Made by a program: the position numbers and the translations under genes. From assembly GCA_018398585.1 (NCBI GenBank), contig JAGTTD010000006.1, forward strand, positions 3,608,501-3,672,500: a stretch of DNA of 64,000 nucleotides, read 5' to 3'. Positions 30,193 through 41,837 of the stretch are shown here, one piece after another; position 1 is the stretch's first letter; each line of letters opens with the position of its first letter. The notes beneath the pieces are model-generated. The model had not been told where the DNA came from and did not search any database. It was given only the letters and a program-made list of their open reading frames with translations. This stretch comes from Simmondsia chinensis (lineage: Eukaryota; Streptophyta; Magnoliopsida; Caryophyllales; Simmondsiaceae).

Positions 30193-31737
30193 CATTGTAC
30201 TTTTTGAAGGTAAAACAATAGCATTCAAACTGTATAACTTTTATAAAAGTTACCTAAATTTTAAGTGCGATTTCAGAAAAATACCAAAATTTTGTAATTT
30301 AAGGTGCGTTTAATATCCTATAAACTATGACTTTTTTTTTTCTTCTACTGCATTTATGGATAAGATTCTATTATTCTTCTTCATTTATCTTGGCTGTTGC
30401 TACGAGCCTAAATCAAGCGAGTGGTTGTATCGGCAAATATCATTCTATTTTACTCAATTTAGTACGAAATTTATTTTTGATACTAGGCTCAACTAAACTT
30501 CTTGTTCTAACGTAATACGTGAAATTTATCAAATATTTTTACGCAATGCTAGTTCAAATATATTACAAATTGGAATTACATCTTGAGCTAGGAAAAAAAT
30601 ATTTATAGTATTTTTTTCTAAAATTTATCGTTTAAGAATTTTGAGATGTATTAATATATTATTTATATGTTTAGATATTTAAATATTTTTAAATTGCTGA
30701 TATGAGAATCAGTATAAAGTTTTTTATTAAAAAAAAAAAGACAAATAGAATATAAATTTTCAAAAGTTATTGCTTGAAATTAAAATTCATAGGGGATGTG
30801 GTAAATATTTCATTATTTTTTACTTTAGTGAGAAAGGGCCCACATAATTCTTTTATATATTATTTTGTTGGTTTTTTTTATGTTGAAAGTAATTCGATTC
30901 GAAGTGACAAGTATATTGATTACCGAAAATGTCACTAAATTTGGTTAGAATAAATTTATATATTACACAAATCATATAACATATCAAAATTATACCACAA
31001 AAATCCATTGAATTCCAGTAGAGTGTTTTCAATTTAAAAATAAAAAAATTTTCGTTTTCAAGTTAAGTCTATCTTGAGTTGGGTCAACTTCGTGTCTGGG
31101 CTAACCTTGGGATTGGATTATCTCTTGTACATATGTTTTCACGTTGACCTATTGGGTTGTTTTTATAATTTATTTTTGTTAAAATTTTTTCTATTTTCAA
31201 AATAAAAATATATTTATTTCGTTGATTGAATTTATAATAAATTAGTTAAGAAAAAATATAAAATATTAGATATTAATATTAATAAAGGAACGGTTTTTCA
31301 GACATGTTCCCTTTAAAGATTGTTAAATTAGTTTATTAACTTATTAATTAGCCTGCTATCATTACAAGAATTAAATGAATTTATGTGTTAAAGCATTTTA
31401 AATAAAGACTTTTGATATTTTGAGCACAAAAAACTCTGATTATTTTTTATTTCGACAAAAATTCTCCTCTTCGTCTTAGCTTCTCTGATCTTGGATTCTA
31501 TTATGAATAATGATATTTCATATTAAATTTATGTATTTATGATACAAATTCAAAACTAATAATTTGTAAATAAATAATTATTTGAAGAGTTTTATAACAA
31601 ATTAATAATATCATATATATAATTTTTATATATATATATATAAAAAAAATAATTTTTTTTCTTTTTTAAATGAATGAAAATATTGTAATATTTGATCTAT
31701 GTAATAGAAACAATAAAAATTCATTAATATATGATAA
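30193..31737. repeat. Duplicated intergenic modules without a RING-H2 gene
   Basis: Positions 30193-30385 continue the RH3 flank. At 30394-30790 the GCTACGAGCCTAAATCAAGC block appears again, so part of the flank is tandemly duplicated without a gene. 30800-31020 matches 44105-44310 plus 44907-44940 (AAGAAAGGGCCCACATAA). 31070-31330 is the module also seen at 15062 and 22029. A TATATA run lies at 31629-31642. Confidence 0.65.
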
Positions 31738-31742
31738 ATAAA

Positions 31743-31988
31743 TGATGTAATCACTTGTGATTACATCAAGAATTAGGGATAAATGTTGAAAGAGAATGAA
31801 GAGATTGAGAGTTAGGGTTAGATTGGAGAAGAACAGGAGAGAGAAAGAATGAGATTGGGAAAGCAGAGAGAGAAAGAAGAGAGAGAAAGAGAGAGAGGAG
31901 AGAGAAAGTAATTTTTTATTGATTTCCAAATCAGACTCACAATTCAGTACTTATACTAATTTCGTTATTATATCAATTGGTTGTATCA
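31743..31988 (-). repeat. LTR (3' LTR) of the gypsy element
   Basis: 246 bp. Its plus-strand start is a perfect 12 bp inverted repeat (TGATGTAATCAC, two bases, GTGATTACATCA). Rich in GA runs at 31790-31910. Ends GGTTGTATCA. Confidence 0.92.
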
Positions 31989-33351
31989 TTACACCCCCCC
32001 CCCCCCCCCGAGACATTCCTTGCCCACAAGGAATAAAAGTCGGGCAACGTAAACACAGCTCCTGTAAGTCCTCCCAAGTAGCCTCCTCGAGAGGGTGATC
32101 CTTCCAACGCACCAGAACCTGAGTCGCAGCAGCATTGCGACGTTTGACGATACGGCGGTCAAGGATGGTCTCGGGCAGCCAAGATGCGATCGGTATGTGC
32201 GGTTGCATCCCCAGAAAGCCCTCGGTAACTGTTCCCACGTGACGGCGGAGCTGCGAAACATGAAAAGTGCTGTGAATTTTAACACGCGAAGGAAATTTTA
32301 AAGAATAAGCCACCTCGCCCACTTTGGCGATGATAAGATACGGCCCGTAATACTTGGCCGCTAGCTTCATGTTAGTATGCGTATGAATACTCGACTGTCG
32401 ATGCGGTTGAAGTTTGAGATACACCCAATCGCCAACAGAAAACTGGCGTTCGGAACGATGAGCATCGGCCAATTGTTTCATGCGGTTCTGAGCACGAATA
32501 AGGTGATGCTTTAACAACCGAATAGCATCCTCACGAACCACAAGACTGCGGTCAACGGCCACGGCATCCGTCTCACCAGAAATGTAAGGAATATGAAGGG
32601 CCGGGGCTTGCCCGTACAAAATCTCGTAAGGAGTCGACTGAATGGCGGAGTGAAAAGAGGTGTTGTACCACCACTCCGCAAGAGGAATGAACTGAGACTA
32701 AGATTGCGAGAGGTCACAATAGAAGCATCGAAGGTAAGTCTCCAAGCCACGGTTAACCACCTTAGTCTGACCGTCCGTTTGAGGATGATATCCTGATCAC
32801 ATACTCAAATCCACCCCAAGCACCCGAAAGAGCTCCTGCCAAAAGAGACTAAGAAAGACCGAATCGCGATCCGAAACAATACTCTGCGGAAGACCATGTA
32901 AACGAAAAATCGAGTTTAAGAAGACTTGTGCCACTGTCTCCGCGGAATAAGGGTGAGTAAGGGACATAAAATGGGCGTACTTACTTAGATGATCCACCAC
33001 AACAAAAATTGTATCCTTCCCTTTCGAACGGGGAAGCCCATCAATGAAATCCATGGAAATGGAGGTCCAAACCGTATCAGGAATGGGAAGGGGTTGTAAT
33101 AAACCCGGGTAAGCTACGGTATCGGACTTGCAACGCTGATAGGTCGGACACTCGGAAATAAACTGGTACACATCCCAGCGTAAGCCTTTCCAGTAGAAAA
33201 AACTACTCAATTTTCGGCAGGTTACATCCACCCCCGAATGACCACTGACTACCGAGCTATGATAAAGATCGAAAATGCATCTACGTAAACTTGAGTCAGG
33301 CCCAACCACCAAGCGCCCGAAACGCCCGCAGCTCACTGTTGGCCCACTCAA
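31951..33351 (-). pseudogene. gypsy integrase with C-terminal chromodomain
   Basis: Frames 32797-33351 and 31951-32619. The first has a degenerate H2C2 zinc region (YHSSVVSGHSG...CPTYQRC), then core motifs SMDFIDGLP and VSDRDSVF, and ends early at a stop after GVDLSM. The second resumes with the integrase C-terminus (GDWVYLKLQPHRQ, KYYGPY) and a chromodomain (PETILDRR...VRWKDHPLEEATWED). The chromodomain would target heterochromatin in a working element. The break between the frames disables it. Confidence 0.85.
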
Positions 33352-33390
33352 AAGTTGGGTGAGAGGAAGGATCGGCCTGTAATTCAGAGA

Positions 33391-35109
33391 TCAGACGACC
33401 CAAGGAGGGGTCATTTGTGCAAGAAGCGCGAATCGCTTCAAGTAACGGAGAGTCCATGTCCAACAATAATGCTCGAAGTCCACATCGGAAACTGGTAAAT
33501 GGTATAACGCATCGGCCGCCACGTTCTTGCAGCCTTTCTTATACTCAATGGTATAAGAAAAACCCATCAATTTCGCCAACCACGCACGCTGAAGGGGGGT
33601 GTTAATTTTTTGCTCGAGCAAGTATTTTAAACTTTGTTGATCAATCCGAAGAACATAGGGTCGGTGAGCCAAGTAATGTTCCCATTTCTGCACGGCCATG
33701 ACCACGGCCATTAGCTCCCTCTCGTAAACTGACAACCCGCAGTGAGTAGGAGCGAGAGCCTTGCTAATGTAGGCAATTGGATGGTTATCTTGCATTAGAA
33801 CCGCGCCCAAGCCAGTCCCCGAAGCGTCGGTTTCGACAACAAAAGGTTTCAAGAAGACCGGTAATGCCAACACCAGTGACTGGGTAAGCGCCTCTTTGAG
33901 CGCTGAAAATGCGGACTGAGCCTCCGAAGACCAATGAAATGCGTCTTTTTTAAGCAAATCCGTCAAAGGGCGAGAGATAGCCCCAAAACCCCAAATAAAA
34001 CACCTATAGTACCCTGCGAGTCCAAGAAACCCACGCAGCTCTTTGGGAGTAGTTGGGACCGCCCACTTGCGCACGGCCTCGGTCTTAGCGGTCTCGGTGT
34101 ATACCCCATGTGAAGAAATACAGTGACCCAAATAATTGATCTCGTCGAGATAAAAAGCACATTTGGATCCCTTAGCAAACAGCCGGTTGGTGCGCATAGC
34201 CTCAAAAACCAAACGAATGTGATGAAGGTGAGAGGAAACATCCCTACTATAAATCAAAATATCATCGAAAAATACAAGAACAAACCGGCGAAGATACGGG
34301 CGAAACACCTCATTCATGAGTCTTTGAACTGTGGCCGGGGCGTTGGTAAGGCCGAAGGGCATTACCCGAAACTCGAAGTGACCGAAATGTGTACGGAAGG
34401 CCGTTTTGTAAACATCCTCATCCCGGACACGAACTTGATGATACCCACTCCGAAGATCAAGTTTAGAAAAAATCACGGAACCACATAGCTCGTCCAATAA
34501 CTCCTCAACAATTGGAATGGGAAACTTATCCTTGATGGTCTTCTGATTTAGTTCTCGATAATCAATGCAAAGCCTCCACGAACCGTCCGTTTTTCGCACC
34601 AAAATAACAGGTGATGCGAAGGGGCTGTTGCTAGGTCGAATCACACCGGACTCGAGAAGCTCACGGACCATGCGCTCAGTAATATCTTTTTGTAAAAGCA
34701 GATAATGGTAAGGGCGAATGTGAACCGGTTCAGAGCCCGGTTTCAGCAAAATACCGTGATCAAAGTACGGTCGACTAGGAGGAAGAGATCGGGGTTCCTC
34801 AAAAATATCCGCGAAGTCATGGAGTAATATATTTAGGCGTAACCAATCATCGTCGGATACTACCGCAGATGATTCGGGCACCCCCGATGGCTGAATCGAC
34901 ATCATAGAGCCACAAGGAACCAAAATAAAATGGATAGAAGGGCACATAACATGTAAACGATGTAAACTACGCTTACTAGCCGGGGGGGAAGATGGAGTGG
35001 AACCTTGCAACGTGCGAGGCTCATTATGAAAAGAGAACTGCATCCGAAGTTTGTCAAAGTCCCACAGAATAGGCCCGAGAGTGGACAGCCACTGAATCCC
35101 GAGTACCAT
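33391..35109 (-). pseudogene. gypsy reverse transcriptase and RNase H
   Basis: 572 open codons. Starts in the end of the protease (GIQWLSTLGPILWDF). Then reverse transcriptase: DGSWRLCIDYRELN, FSKLDLRSGYHQ, FGLTNAPATVQ, and FFDDIL as the catalytic YxDD-type box. Then RNase H: VETDASGTGLGAVLMQ and YERELMAVV. The frame is lost just after LAQMTPPWVV and is separated from gag by a TAG near 35118. Although long, it is one part of a broken polyprotein. Confidence 0.9.
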
Positions 35110-35124
35110 GTCGCAACCCCCTAA

Positions 35125-36387
35125 CTAAAGTAACATGACATCAGTGGAATAAGAGTGCCCTTGCGCTGTCCAAGCAAAGCCATAACACATTTCGAAGCAA
35201 GATAAACGAGAGCCGTCCGCTACGACGATGGATAAGGAGGGAATAGAGACCACAGCACAGCTCAAACCACGAGCCTTAGTAGCATCTAAAGAATTATGTG
35301 TGCTCCCACTGTCCACTAAAATGTGTAACAATTTGCGGTTGTGGTAGCTGGTAATGCGCATAGTATTGTATGAGGAGATACCAGACAACGCGTGACACGA
35401 CAGATGGGGAGAGTCGTCAGGTGATCCCTCGCCGGGGTCTAATAACAAATCGCCGGGGTCAAGTTCGTCCTCAACATCCTCACCCGACAACATACGCAAC
35501 TGTGGGTTCTTAACCTTGCAAAACTTCATGTGACCTGGAGCAAAGGGCTCATTACAAAAGAAACATAACCCTTTCTCGCATCTATCCTCAATTTCAGCCG
35601 CAGAAATTGTTCGTCCCTCACGTTTCAGAGGCCGAGAGAGAGCAACAGAATCTGAAACAGACTTGGCTACAGGAGTCGAAGAAGCAACGGAACCCGAACT
35701 AGCATGAAACAGTCGAACAGAGGTGGACCGGTTTGGTCCACTGCCGGGTGGCCGGCCTAATGAGGAGTGTGCCTCTTGTAACCGAGCTAATTGCATTGCG
35801 TGGGCTAAAGAGTTAGGTTGAAGCATAAGAACAGGGTATTGAATGTGTTCCTTCAACCCGGTAATAAAGCAAGACACCAAATAAGACTCCGACAGATGTA
35901 ATCGAGGCACTAAACATTCAAATTGAGACTGATACTCTAACACACTATTAAATTGACGGAGTTTCATCAATTTGGACATCGGATTCTCGTAAACATTGCC
36001 AAAACGCTGAATGCGAAGGGCCGAATAATCGGACCAAAATACTTCCTCAATCGGTTTATTATGGGTGCATAGGAACGAACGATGCCATTCCAAGGCATCA
36101 TCTTCGAGATGCAACAAAGCAAGCTTGGCTTTAACATTGTCAGGAGTATTATCTATAGAAAAAAATTGCTCGACCTTCCAAATCCGGTTCATGCTACCGG
36201 TAAAATGTGGAAAGTCAATCTTGGCCAAACAAGTGTGAAATTGATATGAAGAAGAGATTGAAGATGAAATACCAGAGCCGGTAACCGAGGTGGCTACCGG
36301 AATCGAAGGCAGCGTGGGCGGTCGACCAAGAAGCCCGTCTCCTGTGGTTGAGCGCTGCGATTGCTGAATATCATGCAAAATGTCCAT
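35125..36387 (-). pseudogene. gypsy gag and protease
   Basis: 420 open codons. The gag core has WKVEQFFSIDNTPDNVK and WHRSFL (residues about 70-105). A zinc knuckle of the C-x2-C-x7-H-x3-C type is at residues 275-290 (CFFCNEPFAPGHMKFC). The protease active site DSGS is at residues 359-362 (HILVDSGSTHNSLD). A TAG ends the frame before the flap region, cutting it from pol. Confidence 0.88.
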
Positions 36388-36579
36388 AATCTTGCTTGAG
36401 CGAAAAAATCTCGGTCTGAAAACGATTCTTGAACAATTGAAGACAATCGTTGACTACCTGCTGCAACCGACCCTCGGCGTCGTCCCGGCGAGCTTTGAGC
36501 TTCCGGATGTTTGAAATACTATGCGTTCCCTCCGCCATTTGACTCAAAAACGCAGCACGAACCTAAATCTGATACCAAA

Positions 36580-36824
36580 TGATGTAATCACTTGTGATTA
36601 CATCAAGAATTAGGGATAAATGTTGAAAGAGAATGAAGAGATTGAGAGTTAGTGTTAGATTGGAGAAGAATAGGAGAGAGAAAGAATGAGATCGGGAAAG
36701 CAGAGAGAGAAAGAAGAGAGAGAAAGAGAGAGAGGAGAAATAAAGTAATTTTTATTGATTCCCAAATCAGACTTACAATTCAGTATTTATACTAATTTCA
36801 TTATTACATCAATTGGTTGTATCA
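36580..36824 (-). repeat. LTR (5' LTR) of the gypsy element
   Basis: 245 bp, starts with the same 12 bp inverted repeat as the other LTR and ends GGTTGTATCA. The primer-binding site lies just left of 36580 (minus strand TTTGGTATCAGA). Confidence 0.92.
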
Positions 36825-36829
36825 ATAAA

Positions 36830-37062
36830 TAATTTTAAGATTATGAATTCTATAGTAAAAAAAAATATTGTATAGCCAAGAACGAAATAGATAAAACTTT
36901 GTTACTTCACAAGTACTACATGAGATTTTTTTTTTTTCCTTAAATAATTTGAAGTGTTTGTTTAACTTACCAGGGGAAAAAAAAAAATTGGAGTGTTGCC
37001 CTAACAAAAGTCCCTACTTTTTTGTTGTATTAGAAAAAAAATCATATGTAGTGTGATGACAT
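36830..37062. other. RH4 distal 5' flank fragment
   Basis: Contains another empty-site copy of the Helitron target (ACTTTGTTACTTCACAAGTA, about 36897) and the segment paralogous to 46325-46360 upstream of RH5 (GTATTAGAAAAAAAATCATA). No gene. Confidence 0.55.
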
Positions 37063-37067
37063 CATTT

Positions 37068-37516
37068 TGATACTGGGGACTTAAATCCCTAAATCAATCA
37101 GTAACCAAGTAACAGAAGTAGAGTATGGGGGAGAAGAAGAAGAAGAAGAAGAAGATAGAGAGAAGGATAAGTTTGATTTCAATTCAAGCATAAATCCTAA
37201 TTACACCCATCATTTACTATATATAGTGTGGAATTAAAAATAAGAAATTACTAAATATAAGCTAAATCAATGGAAATACAATTAAATGCAGAAAAATGCT
37301 CAAATAACTGAAAATTCTCAATCTGGTGCTGCAACACGTGCCCAGCACGTGCCCAAAGCTCCCTTCCAGCCTGCACGAGCCTTGCGAGTGCCTAGTTGCT
37401 TCCCGCCATTTTCAAATACCGAGAGTAACTGCATTTTGAACCCAATAGAGCCCCCTTGCTTGATTTTGAACCCGATACTGCTAAATTCACCTCCTAAATC
37501 GAATTCCACTGTAACA
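37068..37516 (-). repeat. Outward 3' LTR of the left half
   Basis: On the minus strand it begins TGTTACAGTGGAATTC after the purine tract AAGGGGAAGGG, has TATATATAG in the middle, a pyrimidine-rich (TTC)n stretch, and ends CCCCAGTATCA. 449 bp. Confidence 0.7.
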
Positions 37517-39687
37517 ACACCCTTCCCCTTAAATTCACCATTGTCCTCAAGGGTGGAAGTTACATTTATGTCTTCAGGGACATTAGCAGTTGTAGTAGGG
37601 ATGGTACCACTAATATAATAGGTGTCTGGTGGTCTACCTCTGTCAAACCAAACTCTTACCTTGCATTGTAACAGAATTCCAACTAATTCAAGGTCTCCAT
37701 GACTTTCTCGAATCAAACTTGCACACTCCATGGTCCATTTATCATCCTCAAGTATTGATTCTATTGCTTCCACATAACTAACGAGGGAACTAACTTCAAG
37801 TTCCTCTATATGTCCATAATGTATACCAAATCCGACCCTTGATTTCAAGAGTTGATAAAGGTTCTTGGACCACGCATTGCTGCTTCTAGTTTCACTAATT
37901 CCCAATGTTTGTTGCAGCAAGTGGCCTTTTTGAACAAAATACCTTGGTACTTGCATTCCAATTGTTCAATCATTATTCCAACTTGCTTATAGACCTTCCC
38001 AAGATCAGCTTCTGGATCTCTGAGCTCAAATTCCTGCCGCTGATGTCCTTGTGCTGCTGAGTTTATCCAAATCAGATGTTCTTTGGGTAGCAAATCTTCA
38101 GGGGGTCACAACATATGATGCAACTTTGGAGTATGATCTACTCCTTTGCAGTTTTCCTGATTTGTTTCTGCAACTAACGCTTCTTCAGCTATAATTGGCA
38201 GCAGCTTAACAATTGAGGGGTGCAAACCATTACTTTGAAATGCAACTGAACTTCTAGGAGTTCCAACATCAAATATTGTGTATGTATCTTCAGCTGTAGT
38301 AGCTTTAGCACTGCTTAAATCAGCATTATCAGATGCATTTGACCCCTGCACTTGCTCAACTTCCGGCTGGTCAGGCAGCTTGTCATGTAGCTGCAACGAG
38401 TGACAAATGTTTTCAGCTCCTTGGTCATCAGTTAGACCTTGCTCCTGCTTGCTTTTCATTTGCAGCTTAGAGGATAAAAGCTCAACTTCTAATTCTTGCT
38501 GAATTGATTGTATACCAGCTGCTATTTGCCTTTCGAACATTGTTCTATGGGGCTTGTAACTCTTGATTTGCTCCTAATCACTTTCAGTTAAACACTTGTT
38601 CTCACAGCTATGTCCCACCACCAATTTTTCATCACAACAACAACATAGTTTCTCAGCACAATTCACCCGCAAATAAATTTTGGACAGGGGTTCTTGAGGC
38701 CTTGGTAATTTTGAATCAGTAGGGGTCTGATAGGTTGGTTTAAGAAATGGTGAATTGCAAGGATTGATAGTGGGTTTTTGAGTTTGGGATGTTGGAAGAG
38801 GAGGGGTATTTGAGTGATTAAGTTGTTTGGCTAATGCCTCGCTCTTAGCTTCAGCTAATTTAGCTAAACACAGAGCGTGGTAAAGGATTGTGGGTTGCAT
38901 TGATCTTACTTCCAATGCAATATTATCCCTCAAGCCTTTTATGAAATAGTGAATGAGTTGATGTTCATATAAGTTGGTTTTGGCTGCGATAGGATCGAAT
39001 TGAGGTTGATACTCCCTAACCAATCCAACTTGCTTCAATTTCATCAATTCAAACAAGGGTTCTTCATACCCATTTCCAAAGCTTATCCTAAGAGCTTTTT
39101 CATATATGTTCTAATTCGGTTTATTCATATCTCCCTTAATTTTCATGAAATTATGATGCCATTAGAGAGCTACCCCTCTCATGTGGTTAGAAGCTAATCT
39201 AACCCTATTCATTCTAGAGGTTTGATCATAAAGGAAAATTTGCTCACACAAATACAATCAATCATCCCCATCATCTCCATAAAACAAGGGAAAACGTATT
39301 TTGCTCAACCTAGTTGAGTAGTGAGTGTTACCATCCATAGAAGCTTGCATCAGTTCAGTAGAATAGAGAGGCATTTTATCGAACAGCTGATGTGCGGGTC
39401 TGAAAAAGAGTTATTAATCAGTTGATGAGACCTGCTCGATGCTTCCATTTGCTTGTGACGATTAAGGGTGACGATCGGCTAATGATCTGGTGGTTGATCA
39501 CAACCTGAATGTTGGTGGTGGAGTTGCTGTAGGTCTAACTACAGATGGTGCGTAGGGAAGGAGTTGATGAGGATGATGAACTTTGGTGGTGCTGAAGCTT
39601 GAATTTCAGCGAGGATGGTGATGAACAGCTCCAAAAATCGATGTTGAACAGCGAAGATCGGGGCCGAGGATAGGTAGCTCTGTAACA
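37517..39687 (-). pseudogene. Left half internal region, gypsy gag-like
   Basis: Several minus-strand frames (39056-38574, 38540-38106, 38093-37845, 37956-37318) form a broken gag. 39056-38574 carries the gag-core end (MKLKQVGLVREYQPQFD, LIHYFIKGLRDNIALEV) and a zinc-knuckle-like CAEKLCCCCDEKLVVGHSC. The following frames are low-similarity, Gln/Glu-rich, and end with a TLEDNGEFKGKGVVTV motif just before the LTR. No protease, reverse transcriptase or integrase motif. The N-terminal gag region (39250-39470) is frameshifted. Confidence 0.65.
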
Positions 39688-40727
39688 ATGGTATTAGAGC
39701 AAGATCCTCTTGACCTATTGACGCAGTGTGTCAGGGCCTTGAGCTCGGAGCAACAGAACCAACTATATGAAGATATGAAACGCAAAGCAACTGAAAATAC
39801 TGCCCATCGTAGTTTAAAGCAAAAGAATTTGAGGATTTGAGACGCAAGGGAGCTGAGAGGGCTGAGCAATTTTGTAAAATGGATTGGGAGGACCCAAATT
39901 TGGATCCATGGATGAAAGCTTTGGCCAAGTACTTGAGAAGGTTTGATAAGGTGACTGAAAAATATCAATCCACCCCCTCAAATATCAAAAAATTCGAAAA
40001 CACGGTACCTGTGAGCTCGGATATTAACAGATCTGAATCTGTGGTTGTGGAAGTGGTGCCGGAGGTTGAATCAGCTAAGAATCAAACAGAGATGGAGACA
40101 AACCTCGGGTCCACGGCGGTGATGAAGAAGGAGAGCAGCTCACCGGAACTGTCAGATCCGACCTCCAACGAAGCTTCGGAGCCAGATCGGGCCAATAATG
40201 AGACGGAGACCGAGGTTTGGGGACCTCTAACACCGGAACTCGACGCCGGCAGCCTCGAGGAAGCCACCGACGAAGAGAACGACGAGGCCGTGGTGGATCT
40301 CAAGGAGATCGACAAAGAGAACAACAGCGGCGAGGTGATCGGTGACAAGGAACTTGCTGGCAGTAAGGAGGTTGTCGGAGAGGACCACGGCATCGCACCA
40401 CCACAACCGGCGTCCGATTCAAGCTGTTGGGGATGGAGAACGCCGCCCGCGGCTGCTTCGAAGCAACCTGGCCAAGAGACTAAACATTGGAGAGCTTCGG
40501 ACCGCCGTCTGCACCGCCGCCTTACTGTCGCATCTCCAGACATCCACCGAAACCCGCCGCCGCAAGGGTTCCGTGGTGTTAGGGTTTCGTGGTGCTGGGT
40601 CACGAGGCAGGGAAAGAAGGAAAAATTGGTTTTGGAATTTAGTTACTCTATTTGACCCTGGAGGGTTAATAATTTAGGTATCAATACCTTGATCCTTGAG
40701 GACAAGGATCTTATAGGGGGAAGGTAT
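39688..40727 (+). pseudogene. Right half internal region, non-autonomous element ORF
   Basis: A short open start from the ATG at 39688 (39688-39840, EQDPLDLLTQCVRALSSEQQ) shifts frame into 39837-40655, an acidic, Ser/Glu-rich frame of 272 codons with no recognised domain. A LEDKDLIGG-like motif and the purine tract ATAGGGGGAAGG precede the LTR at 40728. The motif near the purine tract resembles that of the left half, so the two elements are related. Function is unknown and possibly gag-derived. Confidence 0.5.
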
Positions 40728-41101
40728 TGTTACAGTGAAAATTAGTTGACTACCCTTTATTATTTTAGTATTTTAATAGGTAGTTTTATTTCAGTAATAA
40801 TCTAGGTTATTTTCTTTTATTACATATTAGAATACTGTTAGTATTAGTTGGGTATTATCCTCCCTAATCTCTATAAATAGGGGGTAATGGTTGTATCAAA
40901 GGATATGAAGGAAATGAATATAACTTTCTCTCTCCTCTTTCTCTCTCTTCTCCCTCCTCTCTCTCGATTCTCTCCTCTTCCTCTATCTCTAACCCTAATT
41001 CTCTTCTCTATCTTCCTAATCTCTATCTTTTTTCTCCCTCAAATTCTATAATTTTTAGATTTATAGGATTTTAGATTTATTGATCTAAAATCCCTGTAAC
41101 A
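40728..41101 (+). repeat. Outward 3' LTR of the right half
   Basis: 374 bp, starts TGTTACAGTGAAAATTAG, with CTATAAATAGGGGG as promoter region (40872 area), a CT-rich tract (40925-41040), and ends CCCTGTAACA. Confidence 0.75.
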
Positions 41102-41106
41102 CATTT

Positions 41107-41837
41107 TCTGTCATTACAGCTGACATGACAACTGCTTTTTGTAAATGTGATGTAATAAATGGAAAAAATACGGTTCAATATCTATATCTTTAAACAAAAT
41201 AGGCAAAAATAAATAATTTCTACAGAATACAACACGTTTATAAAGTAAAAATAGGGCATTGAAGGGTTGTTTTGTTGTTTTATTGTAAAAAATCAGTTGA
41301 TATGTCAGCTTTGCGAACGAAAGATGACGGCATCATGATGAGGAGAGACTTTTTTTATTAATATGACCAAAACTTAATGGCTTTTTTATTAATTCAAAAT
41401 GTATCATGTTCCTAGAATTTAAATAACCCTTTTATTAACAATGGCTAATTAATATGTAATATATTTGTTACTCTTTAGCCCATACTCAAATGTCACATTT
41501 TACAAAATTGAAACCTCAATTTTATTAATGTATCAGTAAATACATGTTAATTTAGATATCAAAATATAATATTAGAAATAAAAATTCAAAATAATTACTG
41601 AATTAAGTTTTTCTGTTTTGAACACCAAATTTAATACACGTAATCAAAAGAAGAATCCGGCGGAACTAATCTAATTTTTATAAATAAATATATGGCGCCA
41701 TTATTTTTATTAAATATTTTTATTTTGTATATAATCCACCAAATCTAAACCTATAAATATGTAAAGACTCCGACTCACTCCCATATACCAACTCGAAAGA
41801 ATTCATTGCTCCAAGAAAATTCACAAATTTAGCACTC
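41107..41837. promoter_or_regulatory. RH4 5' flank and promoter
   Basis: Homologous to the RH5 flank (46362-46870). Contains TGGCGCCA (41693-41700), a degenerate partner CCGGCGGAA about 35 bp upstream, and a TATA box CTATAAATATG (41751-41761), about 85 bp before the ATG. Confidence 0.65.

Larger units (their letters stand above)
31743..36824 (-). mobile_element. Ty3/gypsy chromovirus-type LTR retrotransposon
   Basis: LTRs 31743-31988 and 36580-36824, flanked by a 5 bp duplication ATAAA (31738-31742, 36825-36829). It is read on the minus strand. The primer site TGGTATCAGA lies just inside the right LTR and a G-rich polypurine tract (C-run 31994-32009 on the plus strand) just inside the left. 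Order is gag, protease, reverse transcriptase, RNase H, integrase, chromodomain. The short LTRs and 5.1 kb length fit a Reina-like chromovirus. Stops and frameshifts make it inactive. The LTRs differ by about 10 substitutions and one indel over 245 bp. Confidence 0.92.
37068..41101. mobile_element. Head-to-head composite of two LTR elements
   Basis: One inserted unit of 4,034 bp with TG...CA ends and a 5 bp duplication CATTT (37063-37067, 41102-41106). The RH5 5' flank is the empty site (GACGTCATTTTCAGTCGACG, about 46358). The left half is a minus-strand element (internal 37517-39687) with its 3' LTR at 37068-37516. The right half is a plus-strand element (39688-40727) with its 3' LTR at 40728-41101. 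Both LTRs start TGTTACAG but differ in sequence. They meet at two inverted primer sites, AGCTCTGTAACA (39676-39687) and TGGTATTAGAGC (39689-39700). Neither half has a 5' LTR or a pol gene. Confidence 0.8.

Noticed and set aside
39606..40603. Minus-strand frames under the right half of the composite
   Set aside because: Shadow frames of the GC-rich plus-strand ORF. No motif and no promoter.
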